Counted from the first letter of the stretch, positions 31,221 through 41,063 are shown. The stretch is 64,000 nucleotides of DNA from Streptococcaceae bacterium AF77-01CM03A (GCA_027665725.1 JAQDDS010000001.1:434001-498000); one strand, 5' to 3'. Notes: generated by a model not told the origin, from the letters alone. A program made the numbers and translations.

Positions 31221-31247
31221 AAAAAGTGGTTTAGATAGCCACTTTTT
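31221..31247 (+). terminator. Terminator of the HAD nucleotidase gene
   Basis: AAAAAGTGG and CCACTTTTT form a 9-bp stem with a T run. Confidence 0.85.
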
Positions 31248-31286
31248 GCTATAATAGAAGCAGTAAAAATAAAGGAATGGTAAACG

Positions 31287-32042
31287 ATGTCAAGACCAGA
31301 ACTTTCTCTTTATGAACCATTGTATACACTAAAGGAAGTTGATCAAAATATCTGGATAGCAGATGGTGACTTGATACAAATGGACTTGAAGGTCTTCAAA
31401 CTTCCTTTTCAGACACGTATGACAGTGATAAAGTTAAACGATGGAAAACTCTGGATTCATTCTCCTATTGCACCAAATGAGGAGCTCTTTACTGAACTGG
31501 ACGCTTTGGGCAAAGTCGCTTACCTAATTTCACCCAATAAGATTCACTACGCCTATATTGCAGATTGGAAAAAAAGATATCCTTATGCACAAGCATGGTC
31601 TAGTCCAGGAGTTGAAGAGAGAGCAAAAAGTCAGAATGTCATGGTGGAATTTGATGCTCCTTTAACTGATAAGGCACCTGACTTATGGTCTGATGAGATT
31701 GATCAACTTATTTTTAAGGGAAGTTCTGTCATCGAAGAGGTCGTGTTTTTTCATAAATCGACTAAAACACTCATTGTAACGGACCTTATAGAGAATTTTG
31801 AACCAGAAAAGATAGCTAGTCCAATCCGAAGAAAAATTTATCGTTTAGCCCGTGTAACAGCCCCTGATGGGCAAACTCCTATCGATTATAGGATGACTTT
31901 TTTTAGAAGACAAATAGGGGCAAAGGTTTCCTTTTCCCGTATGTTAAATTGGAAACCGGATAAGATCATTCTTGCACATGGTTTATGCTTTTTTAAAAAT
32001 GGTACGGATGAATTAAGACGTGCTTTTAGATGGATACGATAA
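31287..32042 (+). CDS. DUF4336 domain-containing protein (metallo-hydrolase-like)
   Basis: The protein has 251 residues. The pattern [17 protein letters not shown] ... [15 protein letters not shown] ... [20 protein letters not shown] ... [18 protein letters not shown] ... [10 protein letters not shown] is that of DUF4336, which resembles the metallo-beta-lactamase fold but with sparse metal ligands. Function is not established. Its stop lies 12 bases before the ung start, and ung's ribosome site follows directly, so the two are probably co-transcribed (with mutX and pyrC). Confidence 0.78.
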   Translation: MSRPELSLYEPLYTLKEVDQNIWIADGDLIQMDLKVFKLPFQTRMTVIKLNDGKLWIHSPIAPNEELFTELDALGKVAYLISPNKIHYAYIADWKKRYPYAQAWSSPGVEERAKSQNVMVEFDAPLTDKAPDLWSDEIDQLIFKGSSVIEEVVFFHKSTKTLIVTDLIENFEPEKIASPIRRKIYRLARVTAPDGQTPIDYRMTFFRRQIGAKVSFSRMLNWKPDKIILAHGLCFFKNGTDELRRAFRWIR

Positions 32043-32053
32043 AGGAGAGAGAG

Positions 32054-32707
32054 ATGCAACATTCGTCTTGGCATGCTTTGATTAAGAAGCAATTACCTGA
32101 GGGTTATTTTGGGAAAATCAATCATTTTATGGAGCAGGCTTATGCTCATGGAACTGTATACCCACCAAAGGAAAAGATTTTTCAGGCTCTTTTGACAACC
32201 CCTCTTGAAGAGGTTAAAGTGGTAATTCTAGGCCAAGATCCCTATCATGGGCCTGGTCAAGCTCAAGGTTTGAGTTTTTCCGTTCCAGATTCTATTCCAG
32301 CACCTCCTTCCTTGCAAAATATTCTAAAAGAACTTGCAGATGATGTTGGATCTAAATCTTCACATGATTTGACCTCTTGGGCCGAGCAGGGAGTCTTGCT
32401 TCTTAATGCTTGTTTGACAGTTCCAGCTGCTCAAGCAAATGGTCATGCTGGTCAGATATGGGAACCTTTTACAGATGCTGTGATTAAGGTTGTCAATAAC
32501 CTAGATAGACCAGTCGTTTTTGTACTTTGGGGTGCTTATGCACGTAAGAAGAAGGCTTTAGTGACCAATCCTCTACATTTGATTATTGAATCAGCCCATC
32601 CAAGTCCTCTTTCTGTTTACAGAGGATTTTGGGGTTCCAAGCCTTTTTCTAAGGCCAATACATTCTTAAAAGAAACAGGACAAGAGCCAATTGATTGGCT
32701 TAGATAA
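32054..32707 (+). CDS. ung: Uracil-DNA glycosylase
   Basis: This 217-residue enzyme removes uracil from DNA to start base-excision repair. The water-activating loop [18 protein letters not shown] is complete, with the uracil-binding LLLNACLTV and the minor-groove loop HPSPLS. The ATG at 32054 was chosen ([11 protein letters not shown]) because AAAGGAGAG precedes it; an in-frame ATG at 32030 lies inside the upstream gene. It is followed nine bases later by mutX. Confidence 0.97.
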   Translation: MQHSSWHALIKKQLPEGYFGKINHFMEQAYAHGTVYPPKEKIFQALLTTPLEEVKVVILGQDPYHGPGQAQGLSFSVPDSIPAPPSLQNILKELADDVGSKSSHDLTSWAEQGVLLLNACLTVPAAQANGHAGQIWEPFTDAVIKVVNNLDRPVVFVLWGAYARKKKALVTNPLHLIIESAHPSPLSVYRGFWGSKPFSKANTFLKETGQEPIDWLR

Positions 32708-32716
32708 GGAGAGAAT

Positions 32717-33181
32717 ATGCCTCAGCTAGCGACGATATGCTACATTGACAATGGAAAAGAATTACTCATGCTCCATCGCAATAAAAAGCCTAATGATGTC
32801 CATGAAGGAAAATGGATCGGTGTAGGTGGAAAGTTAGAGCGCGGGGAAACTCCACAAGAATGTGCTGCACGTGAGATTTTAGAAGAAACGGGTCTGAAAG
32901 CTAAACCAGTACTAAAGGGAGTTATCACCTTTCCTGAGTTTACACCAGAACTGGACTGGTACACCTATGTATTTAAGGTGACTGAGTTTGAGGGTGAATT
33001 GATTGATTGTAATGAGGGAACATTAGAATGGGTTCCTTATGATGAGGTTTTAAGCAAACCAACCTGGGAAGGAGACCATACCTTCGTGGAGTGGCTTCTA
33101 GAAGATAAGCCTTTCTTTTCAGCCAAGTTTGTTTATGATGGGGATAAGTTATTGGATACCCAAGTGGATTTCTACGAATAA
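32717..33181 (+). CDS. mutX: 8-oxo-dGTP diphosphatase MutX (NUDIX)
   Basis: This 154-residue Nudix hydrolase has the Nudix box GKLERGETPQECAAREILEETG. Size, N-terminus (MPQLATICYIDNGKELLMLHR) and the place after ung match pneumococcal MutX, which removes 8-oxo-dGTP and so prevents A:T to C:G transversions. This matters in a bacterium that makes hydrogen peroxide. It is coupled to ung by a short gap with AAGGAG, and to pyrC downstream. Confidence 0.94.
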   Translation: MPQLATICYIDNGKELLMLHRNKKPNDVHEGKWIGVGGKLERGETPQECAAREILEETGLKAKPVLKGVITFPEFTPELDWYTYVFKVTEFEGELIDCNEGTLEWVPYDEVLSKPTWEGDHTFVEWLLEDKPFFSAKFVYDGDKLLDTQVDFYE

Positions 33182-33193
33182 AGGAGAAAGCGG

Positions 33194-34462
33194 ATGCTAG
33201 TAATCAAAAATGGTCGTGTCATGGATCCCAAGTCTGGTTTGGATCAAGTTTGTGATGTTTTGGTTGATGAAGGGAAAATTATAAAAATTGCATCACAAAT
33301 TAGTGAAGAAGGTGCAGAAGTCATTGATGCAACAGGCTTAGTTGTAGCACCTGGATTGGTAGATATCCATGTTCATTTCCGTGAACCAGGTCAAACACAT
33401 AAAGAAGACATTCATACAGGTGCTTTAGCAGCAGCTGCAGGTGGTTTTACAACTGTCGTTATGATGGCTAATACCAATCCAACTATCTCCGATGTTGAGA
33501 CTTTAGAGGAAGTTCTTCAATCAGCAGCTAAGGAAAAGATTAACGTTAAGTCTGTAGCAACAATTACCAAGAACTTTAATGGCAAAGATTTGACAGACTT
33601 TAAGGCGCTTTTAGAAGCTGGAGCCGTTGGTTTTTCTGATGACGGAATTCCTCTTGAAAGTAGTAAAGTAGTTAAAGAAGCCATGGAAGAAGCGAAGAAA
33701 CTAAATACTTTTATTAGTCTTCACGAAGAAGATCCTGGCTTAAATGGTACGCTTGGTTTTAACGAGAATATCGCTAAAGAGCATTTTCATATCTGCGGTG
33801 CAACAGGAGTTGCAGAGTACGCTATGATTGCTCGTGATGTCATGATTGCCTATGCAACTAAGGCTCATGTTCATATTCAGCATTTGTCTAAGGAAGAAAG
33901 TGTCAAGGTTGTGGAGTTTGCTCAAGGTTTAGGAGCAAATGTAACAGCAGAAGTAGCTCCACAGCATTTTTCGAAGACTGAAGCTCTTCTCTTGACTAAA
34001 GGAAGCAACGCAAAGATGAATCCACCTCTACGTCTGGAATCTGACCGACGTGCGGTAATTGAAGGTTTAAAATCTGGAATCATTTCTGTCATTGCTACTG
34101 ACCACGCGCCCCACCATGCTGACGAAAAAAATGTTGATGATATTACCAAAGCGCCATCAGGTATGACAGGTTTGGAAACTTCTTTGTCACTAGGTTTAAC
34201 CTATTTGGTGGAAGCTGGCGAGTTGAGTTTAATGCAATTGTTAGAAAAAATGTCCTACAACCCAGCAAAACTTTATAACTTTGAAGCGGGTTATCTATCA
34301 GAAAACGGTCCAGCAGATATTACAATTTTTGATGATAAAGCGGACCGAATCGTGGATAGTCATTTTGCTTCTAAAGCAGCGAACTCACCATTTATCGGTG
34401 AATCTTTAAAAGGGCAGGTCAAATACACCATCTGTAATGGACAGATTGTCTATAAGAACTAG
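33194..34462 (+). CDS. pyrC: Dihydroorotase
   Basis: This 422-residue class I amidohydrolase makes dihydroorotate in pyrimidine synthesis. Zinc ligands are in [24 protein letters not shown] and ATDHAPHH, with the substrate loop [11 protein letters not shown]. The length is normal. It starts 12 bases after mutX behind AAAGGAG and appears co-transcribed with repair genes rather than with other pyr genes. No PyrR attenuator is seen before it. Confidence 0.97.
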   Translation: MLVIKNGRVMDPKSGLDQVCDVLVDEGKIIKIASQISEEGAEVIDATGLVVAPGLVDIHVHFREPGQTHKEDIHTGALAAAAGGFTTVVMMANTNPTISDVETLEEVLQSAAKEKINVKSVATITKNFNGKDLTDFKALLEAGAVGFSDDGIPLESSKVVKEAMEEAKKLNTFISLHEEDPGLNGTLGFNENIAKEHFHICGATGVAEYAMIARDVMIAYATKAHVHIQHLSKEESVKVVEFAQGLGANVTAEVAPQHFSKTEALLLTKGSNAKMNPPLRLESDRRAVIEGLKSGIISVIATDHAPHHADEKNVDDITKAPSGMTGLETSLSLGLTYLVEAGELSLMQLLEKMSYNPAKLYNFEAGYLSENGPADITIFDDKADRIVDSHFASKAANSPFIGESLKGQVKYTICNGQIVYKN

Positions 34463-34504
34463 GTGAAATCTGCTCTTTCGAATCATTAATTAGAGAGAGA
34501 CGAT

Positions 34505-35845
34505 ATGTACCCAACCCATCATTTTAAAGACAAATTTATCTTATTTCTTAAGATTTTCTTCCCTATTTTGGTTTATCAATTCGCAAATTATTCGGCTTCT
34601 TTTGTCGATACGACCATGACTGGCCAGTATAATACGATTGATCTAGCTGGTGTATCAATGGCGACAAGTCTATGGAATCCCTTTTTCACCTTCTTAACTG
34701 GTATTGTTTCTGCCTTAGTTCCTATAGTTGGACATCATTTAGGACGCGGGAAAAAAGAAGAAGTAGCTTCTGATTTCTATCAGTTTCTTTATCTTTCTCT
34801 TGGCTTATCCATTTTTCTATTTGCTTTAGTTTTTCTTGCTGCGCCACTAATTCTAAACAATATGGGTTTGGAAACAGCAGTAGCAGATATAGCAGTACGC
34901 TATCTATGGTTTTTAGCAATAGGGATTATTCCACTCTTACTTTTTAGTGTTATCCGTTCATTATTGGATGCACTTGGATTAACAAGGTTGTCCATGTATT
35001 TGATGCTTTTATTGCTCCCTCTCAATAGTGGTTTTAACTATTTATTGATTTATGGTGTCTTTGGTTTTCCTGAGTTGGGAGGAGTTGGAGCAGGACTCGG
35101 GACCTCTATGGCTTATTGGGCCTTGTTGGGTATATCTATACTAGTCCTTCTTAAACAAGAAAAATTAAAAGAACTACATTTAGAAAACCGACTACCTTTA
35201 GACAGGAATAAAATAAAAGAAGCGATAAAACTGGGGTTACCTATTGGTGGGACTGTATTTGCTGAAGTTGCTATTTTTTCAGCCGTTGGCTTGATTATGG
35301 CGAAGTTTTCATCATTGATAATAGCTAGTCATCAGTCTGCCATGAACTTTTCATCTCTCATGTACGCTTTTCCTATGAGCATTTCAACAGCAATGGCTAT
35401 TGTTGTTTCTTACGAGGTTGGTGCTAAACGTCAAGAGGATGCTAAGAAATACATAAAAATCGGACGACTATCAGCTATGGCATTCGCAATTTTAACACTT
35501 TCTTTTCTGTACGTTTTTAGAAAAAATGTTGCCAGTCTCTATGGTCATGATCCAGAGTTCGTTCAACTAACTGCTAGTTTTATGACCTATAGCTTATTTT
35601 TCCAGTTAGCTGATACATTTGCGGCACCATTACAAGGGATTTTACGAGGCTACAAAGATACTGTCATACCTTTCTACCTTGGTCTCCTTGGATACTGGGG
35701 AGTTGCTATACCTCTTGGTTTGTTTCTAGATTATTCAACAAATCTCGATGCTTATTCATATTGGATAGGTCTTATCGTAAGTTTAGTTGTCAGCGGATTA
35801 CTCTATCAGTGGCGTTTACAAGTTATTATGAAAAGATTCAAATAA
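34505..35845 (+). CDS. MATE family efflux transporter
   Basis: This 446-residue protein with twelve membrane segments belongs to the NorM/DinF-type multidrug and toxic compound extrusion family. The two halves show the internal repeat, with family-like sequences YSASFVDTTMTGQYNT near the N-terminus and FFQLADTFAAPLQGILRGYKDT in the second half, matching the sodium- or proton-coupled NorM branch. The substrate is unknown. The gap to pyrC is 42 bases with a GAGAGAGACG ribosome region, so it may be the last gene of the ung-mutX-pyrC unit. A terminator follows. Confidence 0.93.
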   Translation: MYPTHHFKDKFILFLKIFFPILVYQFANYSASFVDTTMTGQYNTIDLAGVSMATSLWNPFFTFLTGIVSALVPIVGHHLGRGKKEEVASDFYQFLYLSLGLSIFLFALVFLAAPLILNNMGLETAVADIAVRYLWFLAIGIIPLLLFSVIRSLLDALGLTRLSMYLMLLLLPLNSGFNYLLIYGVFGFPELGGVGAGLGTSMAYWALLGISILVLLKQEKLKELHLENRLPLDRNKIKEAIKLGLPIGGTVFAEVAIFSAVGLIMAKFSSLIIASHQSAMNFSSLMYAFPMSISTAMAIVVSYEVGAKRQEDAKKYIKIGRLSAMAFAILTLSFLYVFRKNVASLYGHDPEFVQLTASFMTYSLFFQLADTFAAPLQGILRGYKDTVIPFYLGLLGYWGVAIPLGLFLDYSTNLDAYSYWIGLIVSLVVSGLLYQWRLQVIMKRFK

Positions 35846-35895
35846 TTTGTTGAAAATATCCTTGAAAATCACTTTGTGAAATAGTCATTTTATGT

Positions 35896-35932
35896 AAAGA
35901 AAAGTCTTGATTTCATTGACTTTTCTTTTTTT
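35896..35932 (+). terminator. Terminator after the MATE gene
   Basis: AGAAAAGTC (35898-35906) and GACTTTTCT (35918-35926) form a stem, followed by six T. Confidence 0.82.
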
Positions 35933-35961
35933 ATATTGTGAAAAATTATCAAGCATAATCT

Positions 35962-35990
35962 TTGACTCAAATTAACCTATAAGTTAGAAT
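35962..35990 (+). promoter_or_regulatory. Promoter of the acetoin/pyruvate dehydrogenase operon
   Basis: TTGACT (35962-35967), a 17-base spacer and TAGAAT (35985-35990) give a good sigma-A promoter 36 bases before the E1-alpha ATG. TTGTGAA half-sites at about 35876 and 35936 resemble half of a Rex operator, but the partner half is poor. Confidence 0.7.
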
Positions 35991-36026
35991 AGAACTATAA
36001 GAAATTAAACTTAGAAAGGCAAGATT

Positions 36027-36995
36027 ATGTCAACTCTAGATAAAAGTCTTTTGCTTGAGATGTTCCGTAAGATGGAAGAAATTCGTCGTATGGATTTAAA
36101 AATTGCTCAATTAGTAAAAAAAGGTAAAGTGCCCGGTATGACGCACTTTTCTGTTGGTGAGGAAGCTGCCAATGTTGGGGCTATGTTAGCTCTAAACGAA
36201 GATGACCTCATAACATCGAACCACCGTGGTCACGGACAAGCCATTGCTAAAGGAATCGACCTTAATGGTATGATGGCTGAAATCCTTGGTAAGTATACTG
36301 GAACTTGTAAAGGTAAAGGTGGATCAATGCACATCGCCGACCTTGATGCAGGTAACCTTGGTGCCAACGGTATTGTTGGTGGTGGTATGGGGATTGCAGT
36401 AGGTGCTGCCCTTACTCAACAAATGAAAAATACTGGTAAAATCGTTGTCTGCTTCTTTGGTGATGGAGCGACTAACGAAGGTGTATTCCACGAAGCTGTA
36501 AATATGGCTTCAATTTGGAATCTTCCAGTTATTTTCTACTGTATCAATAACGGTTATGGAATTTCTGCTGACATCAAGAAAATGACTAATGTCCAGCATA
36601 TCCACGAGCGTAGTGCTGCTTACGGTATTCCAGGAATGTTTATCGAAGATGGTAACAATGTTATCGATGTCTACGAAGGATTTAAGAAGGCAGTTGACCA
36701 TGTTCGTTCTGGTAAAGGTCCTGTCTTGATCGAAAGCGTAACTTACCGTTGGCTTGGTCACTCATCATCAGACCCTGGTAAATACCGTACACGTGAAGAA
36801 GTCGATGAGTGGAAGGAAAAAGATCCAATCGAAAACCTCCGCAAGTACCTTGTTGAAAACAAGATTGCTAGTGCAGAAGAACTTGAAGGAATTCAGGCTC
36901 AAGTCAAGGAAGCAGTGGAAGCATCTGTTAAGTTTGCAGAAGAAAGTCCATTCCCTCCACTAGAATCAGCTTTTGAAGATATTTACGCAGACTAA
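36027..36995 (+). CDS. acoA: Thiamine diphosphate-dependent dehydrogenase E1 component, alpha subunit
   Basis: This 322-residue subunit carries the ThDP motif GDGATNEGVFHEAVNMAS...NN and the phosphorylation-loop-like YGISADIKKMTN, as in acetoin and pyruvate dehydrogenase E1-alpha. With the beta subunit it decarboxylates a 2-oxoacid (pyruvate) or acetoin and passes the product to a lipoyl group. Acetoin and pyruvate forms cannot be separated by eye, and pneumococcal work uses both names. First gene of acoA-acoB-acoC-lpdA-lplA. Ribosome site AAAGGCA. Confidence 0.92.
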   Translation: MSTLDKSLLLEMFRKMEEIRRMDLKIAQLVKKGKVPGMTHFSVGEEAANVGAMLALNEDDLITSNHRGHGQAIAKGIDLNGMMAEILGKYTGTCKGKGGSMHIADLDAGNLGANGIVGGGMGIAVGAALTQQMKNTGKIVVCFFGDGATNEGVFHEAVNMASIWNLPVIFYCINNGYGISADIKKMTNVQHIHERSAAYGIPGMFIEDGNNVIDVYEGFKKAVDHVRSGKGPVLIESVTYRWLGHSSSDPGKYRTREEVDEWKEKDPIENLRKYLVENKIASAEELEGIQAQVKEAVEASVKFAEESPFPPLESAFEDIYAD

Positions 36996-37011
36996 GGAGA
37001 AGTAGAGAAAT

Positions 37012-38004
37012 ATGGAAACAAAATTAATGTCTTTCCGCGATACCATTATCCTTGCAATGTCTGAGGAAATGCGTCGTGATGAAAATGTACTCTTGATGGG
37101 TGAAGATGTCGGTGTCTTTGGTGGAGACTTTGGTACATCTGTAGGTATGCTTGAAGAATTTGGACCAGAACGTGTACGTGACTGTCCAATTTCAGAAGCT
37201 GCTATTTCTGGTGCTGCTGCTGGTGCTGCTATGACTGGACTTCGTCCAATCGTTGATATGACTTTTATGGACTTTTCAGTTATTGCCATGGATAATATCG
37301 TCAACCAAGCAGCTAAAACTCGCTACATGTTTGGTGGTAAAGGTCAAGTGCCAATAACAATCCGCTGTGCCGCTGGTAACGGGGTAGGTTCTGCAGCTCA
37401 GCACTCACAATCATTGGAATCATGGTTCACTCATATCCCAGGATTGAAGGTTGTTGCTCCAGGTACACCTGCTGATATGAAGGGACTTCTTAAGTCTTCT
37501 ATCCGTGACAACAACCCTGTTATCATTCTTGAATATAAATCCGAATTTAACCAAAAAGGTGAGGTTCCTGTTGATCCAGACTATACTATCCCACTTGGTG
37601 TCGGAGAAATCAAACGTGAAGGAACTGATGTCACTGTAGTAACTTACGGAAAAATGCTTCGTCGTGTTATGCAAGCAGCTGAAGAATTGGCTGAAGAAGG
37701 CATCTCGGTAGAAGTAGTAGACCCACGTACTTTGGTTCCGCTTGATAAAGACATCATTATTAATTCAGTTAAGAAGACTGGAAAAGTAGTTCTTGTCAAC
37801 GATGCCCACAAGACAAGTGGTTTTATCGGTGAAATCTCAGCTATTATTTCAGAATCAGAAGCATTCGATTATTTAGATGCACCTATTCGCCGTTGTGCAG
37901 GTGAAGATGTACCAATGCCTTACGCACAAAATCTTGAAAATGCAATGATTCCGACAGTTGAAAGCATCAAAGATGCAATCCGTAAAACTCATAATAAACA
38001 ATAA
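37012..38004 (+). CDS. acoB: Dehydrogenase E1 component, beta subunit
   Basis: This 330-residue partner of E1-alpha shows the transketolase pyrimidine-binding region (MGEDVGVFGGDFGTSVGMLEEFGPERVRDCPISE) and the C-terminal domain IEVVDPRTLVPLDKDII. The length is normal. It starts 16 bases after acoA behind AAGGAG. An 18-bp palindrome begins two bases after its stop, and a large structured element follows before acoC, so the operon has an unusual break here. Confidence 0.94.
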   Translation: METKLMSFRDTIILAMSEEMRRDENVLLMGEDVGVFGGDFGTSVGMLEEFGPERVRDCPISEAAISGAAAGAAMTGLRPIVDMTFMDFSVIAMDNIVNQAAKTRYMFGGKGQVPITIRCAAGNGVGSAAQHSQSLESWFTHIPGLKVVAPGTPADMKGLLKSSIRDNNPVIILEYKSEFNQKGEVPVDPDYTIPLGVGEIKREGTDVTVVTYGKMLRRVMQAAEELAEEGISVEVVDPRTLVPLDKDIIINSVKKTGKVVLVNDAHKTSGFIGEISAIISESEAFDYLDAPIRRCAGEDVPMPYAQNLENAMIPTVESIKDAIRKTHNKQ

Positions 38005-38005
38005 T

Positions 38006-38023
38006 ACATAATGTAAATTATGT
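38006..38023. repeat. Palindrome ACATAA-N6-TTATGT, copy 1
   Basis: ACATAA (38006-38011), six bases, TTATGT (38018-38023), starting one base after the acoB stop codon (38002-38004). Two more copies with the same arms and spacing lie directly after the stops of xerS and clcA. Confidence 0.75.
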
Positions 38024-38094
38024 AACAATTAATCAGACGAGAAGCTTTGTATCTTTTAGGTGCAGAGTTCTCTACGTTCTTGATATCTTAGATT

Positions 38095-38192
38095 AGAGCA
38101 CGGGCTAAAAGCTCGGAAAAAAGATAAATCTCCTTGACTTCATCGAAGTCTGCGTAGATTTCCTATTTTTCAGTCGCTTTTAAACGCCCTTT
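38095..38192. repeat. Large nested inverted-repeat element between acoB and acoC
   Basis: Four stems are nested: GGGC+TAAAAGC (38102-38112) with GCTTTTA-AAC-GCCC (38176-38189); GAAAAA (38116-38121) with TTTTTC (38166-38171); AAATCT (38126-38131) with AGATTT (38156-38161); GACTTC (38136-38141) with GAAGTC (38145-38150). There is no T run after it, so it is not an ordinary terminator. It could be a small mobile repeat of the kind known in Mitis-group streptococci (BOX, RUP, SPRITE) or an RNA processing signal. I do not recognise its family. Confidence 0.65.
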
Positions 38193-38218
38193 GCATCATA
38201 AATAGAATAGGAGAGGTC

Positions 38219-39262
38219 ATGGCTGATGATAAGCTAAGAGCGACTCCTGCAGCTAGAAAATTAGCGGATGATTTAGGAATTAATCTCTACGATATTTCTG
38301 GCTCAGGCGCAAACGGTCGTGTCCACAAAGAAGACGTGGAAACATTTAAAGACACTAATGTGGTTCGCATTTCACCACTTGCAAAACGAATTGCCCTTGA
38401 ACATAACATTGCATGGCAGGAAATCCAAGGAACTGGTCATCGTGGCAAGATTATGAAGAAGGATGTTTTGGCATTCCTTCCTGAAAATATCGAAAACGAA
38501 ACAATCAAGTCACCTGCTCAAATCGAGAAAGTAGAAGAAGTTCCAGATAACGTAACACCTTATGGAGAAATTGAACGTATCCCGATGACACCGATGCGTA
38601 AGGTTATTGCTCAACGTATGGTTGAATCATACTTGACTGCACCAACCTTCACGCTTAACTACGATGTCGATATGTCTGAAATGCTTGCCCTTCGTAAGAA
38701 AGTCCTTGATCCAATCATGGAAGCAACTGGTAAGAAAATTACCGTTACAGACTTGCTTTCACTTGCGGTTGTTAAGACGCTTATGAAACACCCGTACATT
38801 AACGCTTCATTAACTGAAGATGGTAAGACAATTATCACTCACAACTATGTCAACCTTGCGATGGCAGTTGGAATGGATAATGGTTTGATGACGCCAGTTG
38901 TTTATAATGCTGAAAAAATGAGTTTGTCTGAGTTGGTAGTTGCCTTCAAAGATGTTATCGGACGTACTTTGGATGGTAAACTAGCTCCTAGCGAATTGCA
39001 AAATTCAACCTTCACCATCAGTAACTTGGGAATGTTTGGTGTTCAATCATTCGGTCCAATCATTAACCAACCGAACTCAGCAATCCTTGGGGTTAGCTCA
39101 ACAATTGAGAAACCTGTTGTAGTAAATGGTGAAATCGTGATTCGTCCAATTATGAGTCTTGGTTTAACAATTGACCACCGTGTCGTAGATGGTATGGCTG
39201 GTGCTAAGTTTATGAAAGACTTGAAAGCTTTAATTGAAAACCCAATCTCAATGTTGGTTTAG
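38219..39262 (+). CDS. acoC: Dihydrolipoamide acetyltransferase (E2) without a lipoyl domain
   Basis: This 347-residue core acyltransferase has two tandem peripheral-subunit-binding domains (about 6-40: TPAARKLADDLGINL; and 51-85: SPLAKRIALEHNI), a short linker and the catalytic domain with H320/D324 in DHRVVDG. The N-terminal lipoyl domain found in almost all E2 proteins is absent; the N-terminus is a natural ATG after AGGAGAG, not a truncation. The swinging arm is instead on the E3 encoded next. The upstream 214-base gap contains the nested hairpin element. Confidence 0.93.
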   Translation: MADDKLRATPAARKLADDLGINLYDISGSGANGRVHKEDVETFKDTNVVRISPLAKRIALEHNIAWQEIQGTGHRGKIMKKDVLAFLPENIENETIKSPAQIEKVEEVPDNVTPYGEIERIPMTPMRKVIAQRMVESYLTAPTFTLNYDVDMSEMLALRKKVLDPIMEATGKKITVTDLLSLAVVKTLMKHPYINASLTEDGKTIITHNYVNLAMAVGMDNGLMTPVVYNAEKMSLSELVVAFKDVIGRTLDGKLAPSELQNSTFTISNLGMFGVQSFGPIINQPNSAILGVSSTIEKPVVVNGEIVIRPIMSLGLTIDHRVVDGMAGAKFMKDLKALIENPISMLV

Positions 39263-39301
39263 AGAATTTATTTTTAGAAATATAGATAAAGGAAGTAAGA
39301 T

Positions 39302-41005
39302 ATGGCCTTAGAAGTAATTATGCCAAAAGCCGGCGTGGATATGACAGAAGGACAAATCGTCCAATGGAATAAAAAAGTCGGAGAATTTGTAAAAGAAGGA
39401 GAAATCCTTTTGGAAATCATGACTGACAAAGTCAGCATGGAATTGGAAGCAGAAGAAGACGGTTACTTGATCGCTATCCTGAAAGGGGACGGCGAGACTG
39501 TTCCTGTTACTGAAGTTATCGGTTATCTTGGTGAAGAAGGGGAAAATATCCCAACAGCTGGAGCAGCTGCACCAGAAGCTAGCCCAGCACCTGCAGCAAG
39601 TGCTTCGAATGATGATGGTAAGAGCGATGATGCTTATGATATCGTTGTTATTGGTGGTGGACCTGCTGGTTATGTTTCTGCCATTAAAGCAGCTCAATTA
39701 GGTGGTAAGGTTGCTCTTGTTGAGAAATCTGAACTTGGTGGAACATGTTTGAACCGCGGATGTATCCCAACTAAAACTTACCTTCACAACGCTGAAATTA
39801 TCGAGAATATCGGTCACGCTGCAAATCGTGGTATCGTGATTGAAAATCCTAACTTCACTGTTGATTTGGAAAAACTTTTAGAAACTAAATCTAAAGTTGT
39901 TAATACTCTTGTTGGTGGTGTTGCGGGTCTTCTTCGCAGCTACGGAGTGGATGTTCACAAGGGTATCGGTACCATTACGAAAGATAAGAATGTCTTGGTT
40001 AATGGTTCTGAATTGCTTGAAACGAAGAAGATCATCCTTGCTGGTGGTTCAAAAGTAAGCAAGATTAACGTTCCTGGCATGGAATCATCACTTGTGATGA
40101 CTAGTGATGACATCCTTGAAATGAATGAAGTACCAGAAAGCCTTGTGATTATTGGTGGTGGAGTTGTCGGTATCGAGCTTGGGCAAGCCTTCATGACATT
40201 TGGTTCAAAAGTTACTGTTATCGAAATGATGAATCGCATTGTCCCAGCAATGGATGCTGAAGTATCTAAAAACCTTCGCTTGATTCTTGAGCGTAAAGGT
40301 ATGACGATCTTGACAGGTACTAAACTTCAAGAAATCATCGAAGAAGATGGCAAACTTCGTATCAAGGTTGAAGGAAAAGATGATGTTATCGCAAACAAAG
40401 CTCTTCTTTCAATCGGTCGTGTTCCAGACCTTGAAGGAATCGGAGAAGTTGAGTTTGAGCTAGACCGTGGTCGTATCAAGGTTAACGAGTACATGGAAAC
40501 TTCTGTTCCTGGTATTTATGCACCAGGTGATATCAACGGTACTAAGATGTTGGCTCACGCTGCCTTCCGTATGGGTGAAGTAGCTGCTGAAAATGCCCTT
40601 AAAGGAAACCACGCTGTTGCCAAATTGAACTTGACTCCTGCAGCTATCTACACACTTCCAGAAGTAGCAGCAGTTGGTTTGACTGAAGAACAAGCTCGTG
40701 AGAAATATGATGTCCAAATCGGTAAATTCAACTTTGCCGCAAACGGACGTGCAATTGCATCAGATGCTGCTCAAGGATTTGTTAAAGTCATTGCAGACAA
40801 GAAATATGGTGAAATCCTTGGTGTTCATATCATTGGTCCTGCTGCTGCAGAGTTGATCAACGAAGCGTCAAGCATCATCGAAATGGAAATCACTGTAGAA
40901 GAAATGCTTAAGACAATCCACGGTCACCCAACATACTCTGAAGTTATGTACGAAGCATTTGCTGATGTTCTTGGAATGGCTATCCATTCACCTAAGAAAA
41001 AATAA
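39302..41005 (+). CDS. lpdA: Dihydrolipoamide dehydrogenase (E3) with N-terminal lipoyl domain
   Basis: The protein has 567 residues. Residues 1-80 form a lipoyl domain with the lipoylated lysine K43 in EIMTDKVSMELEAE; residues 83-108 are an Ala/Pro-rich flexible linker; the rest is a flavoprotein with VVIGGGPAGYVSAIKAAQLG, the redox cysteines C149 and C154 in GGTCLNRGCIPTK, and the dimer-interface HGHPTYSE. It reoxidises dihydrolipoamide, giving NADH, and here also carries the acyl group. Ribosome site AAAGGAAG. Confidence 0.96.
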   Translation: MALEVIMPKAGVDMTEGQIVQWNKKVGEFVKEGEILLEIMTDKVSMELEAEEDGYLIAILKGDGETVPVTEVIGYLGEEGENIPTAGAAAPEASPAPAASASNDDGKSDDAYDIVVIGGGPAGYVSAIKAAQLGGKVALVEKSELGGTCLNRGCIPTKTYLHNAEIIENIGHAANRGIVIENPNFTVDLEKLLETKSKVVNTLVGGVAGLLRSYGVDVHKGIGTITKDKNVLVNGSELLETKKIILAGGSKVSKINVPGMESSLVMTSDDILEMNEVPESLVIIGGGVVGIELGQAFMTFGSKVTVIEMMNRIVPAMDAEVSKNLRLILERKGMTILTGTKLQEIIEEDGKLRIKVEGKDDVIANKALLSIGRVPDLEGIGEVEFELDRGRIKVNEYMETSVPGIYAPGDINGTKMLAHAAFRMGEVAAENALKGNHAVAKLNLTPAAIYTLPEVAAVGLTEEQAREKYDVQIGKFNFAANGRAIASDAAQGFVKVIADKKYGEILGVHIIGPAAAELINEASSIIEMEITVEEMLKTIHGHPTYSEVMYEAFADVLGMAIHSPKKK

Positions 41006-41063
41006 AAATAGATAGACTAGACTGGAATTATTTTCCAGTCTCTATCGTATTAGAAGGTATCTT

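Noticed and set aside
35873..35953. TTGTGAA sequences upstream of acoA as Rex operators
   Set aside because: Only left half-sites match; the right halves differ at most positions, so I do not call them.
39308..39697. 129-residue minus-strand open frame inside lpdA
   Set aside because: It is Ser/Cys/Phe-rich shadow sequence antisense to the conserved lipoyl and FAD regions.
41019..41041. Terminator between lpdA and lplA
   Set aside because: A stem is present but no T run follows; lplA is likely still in the operon.
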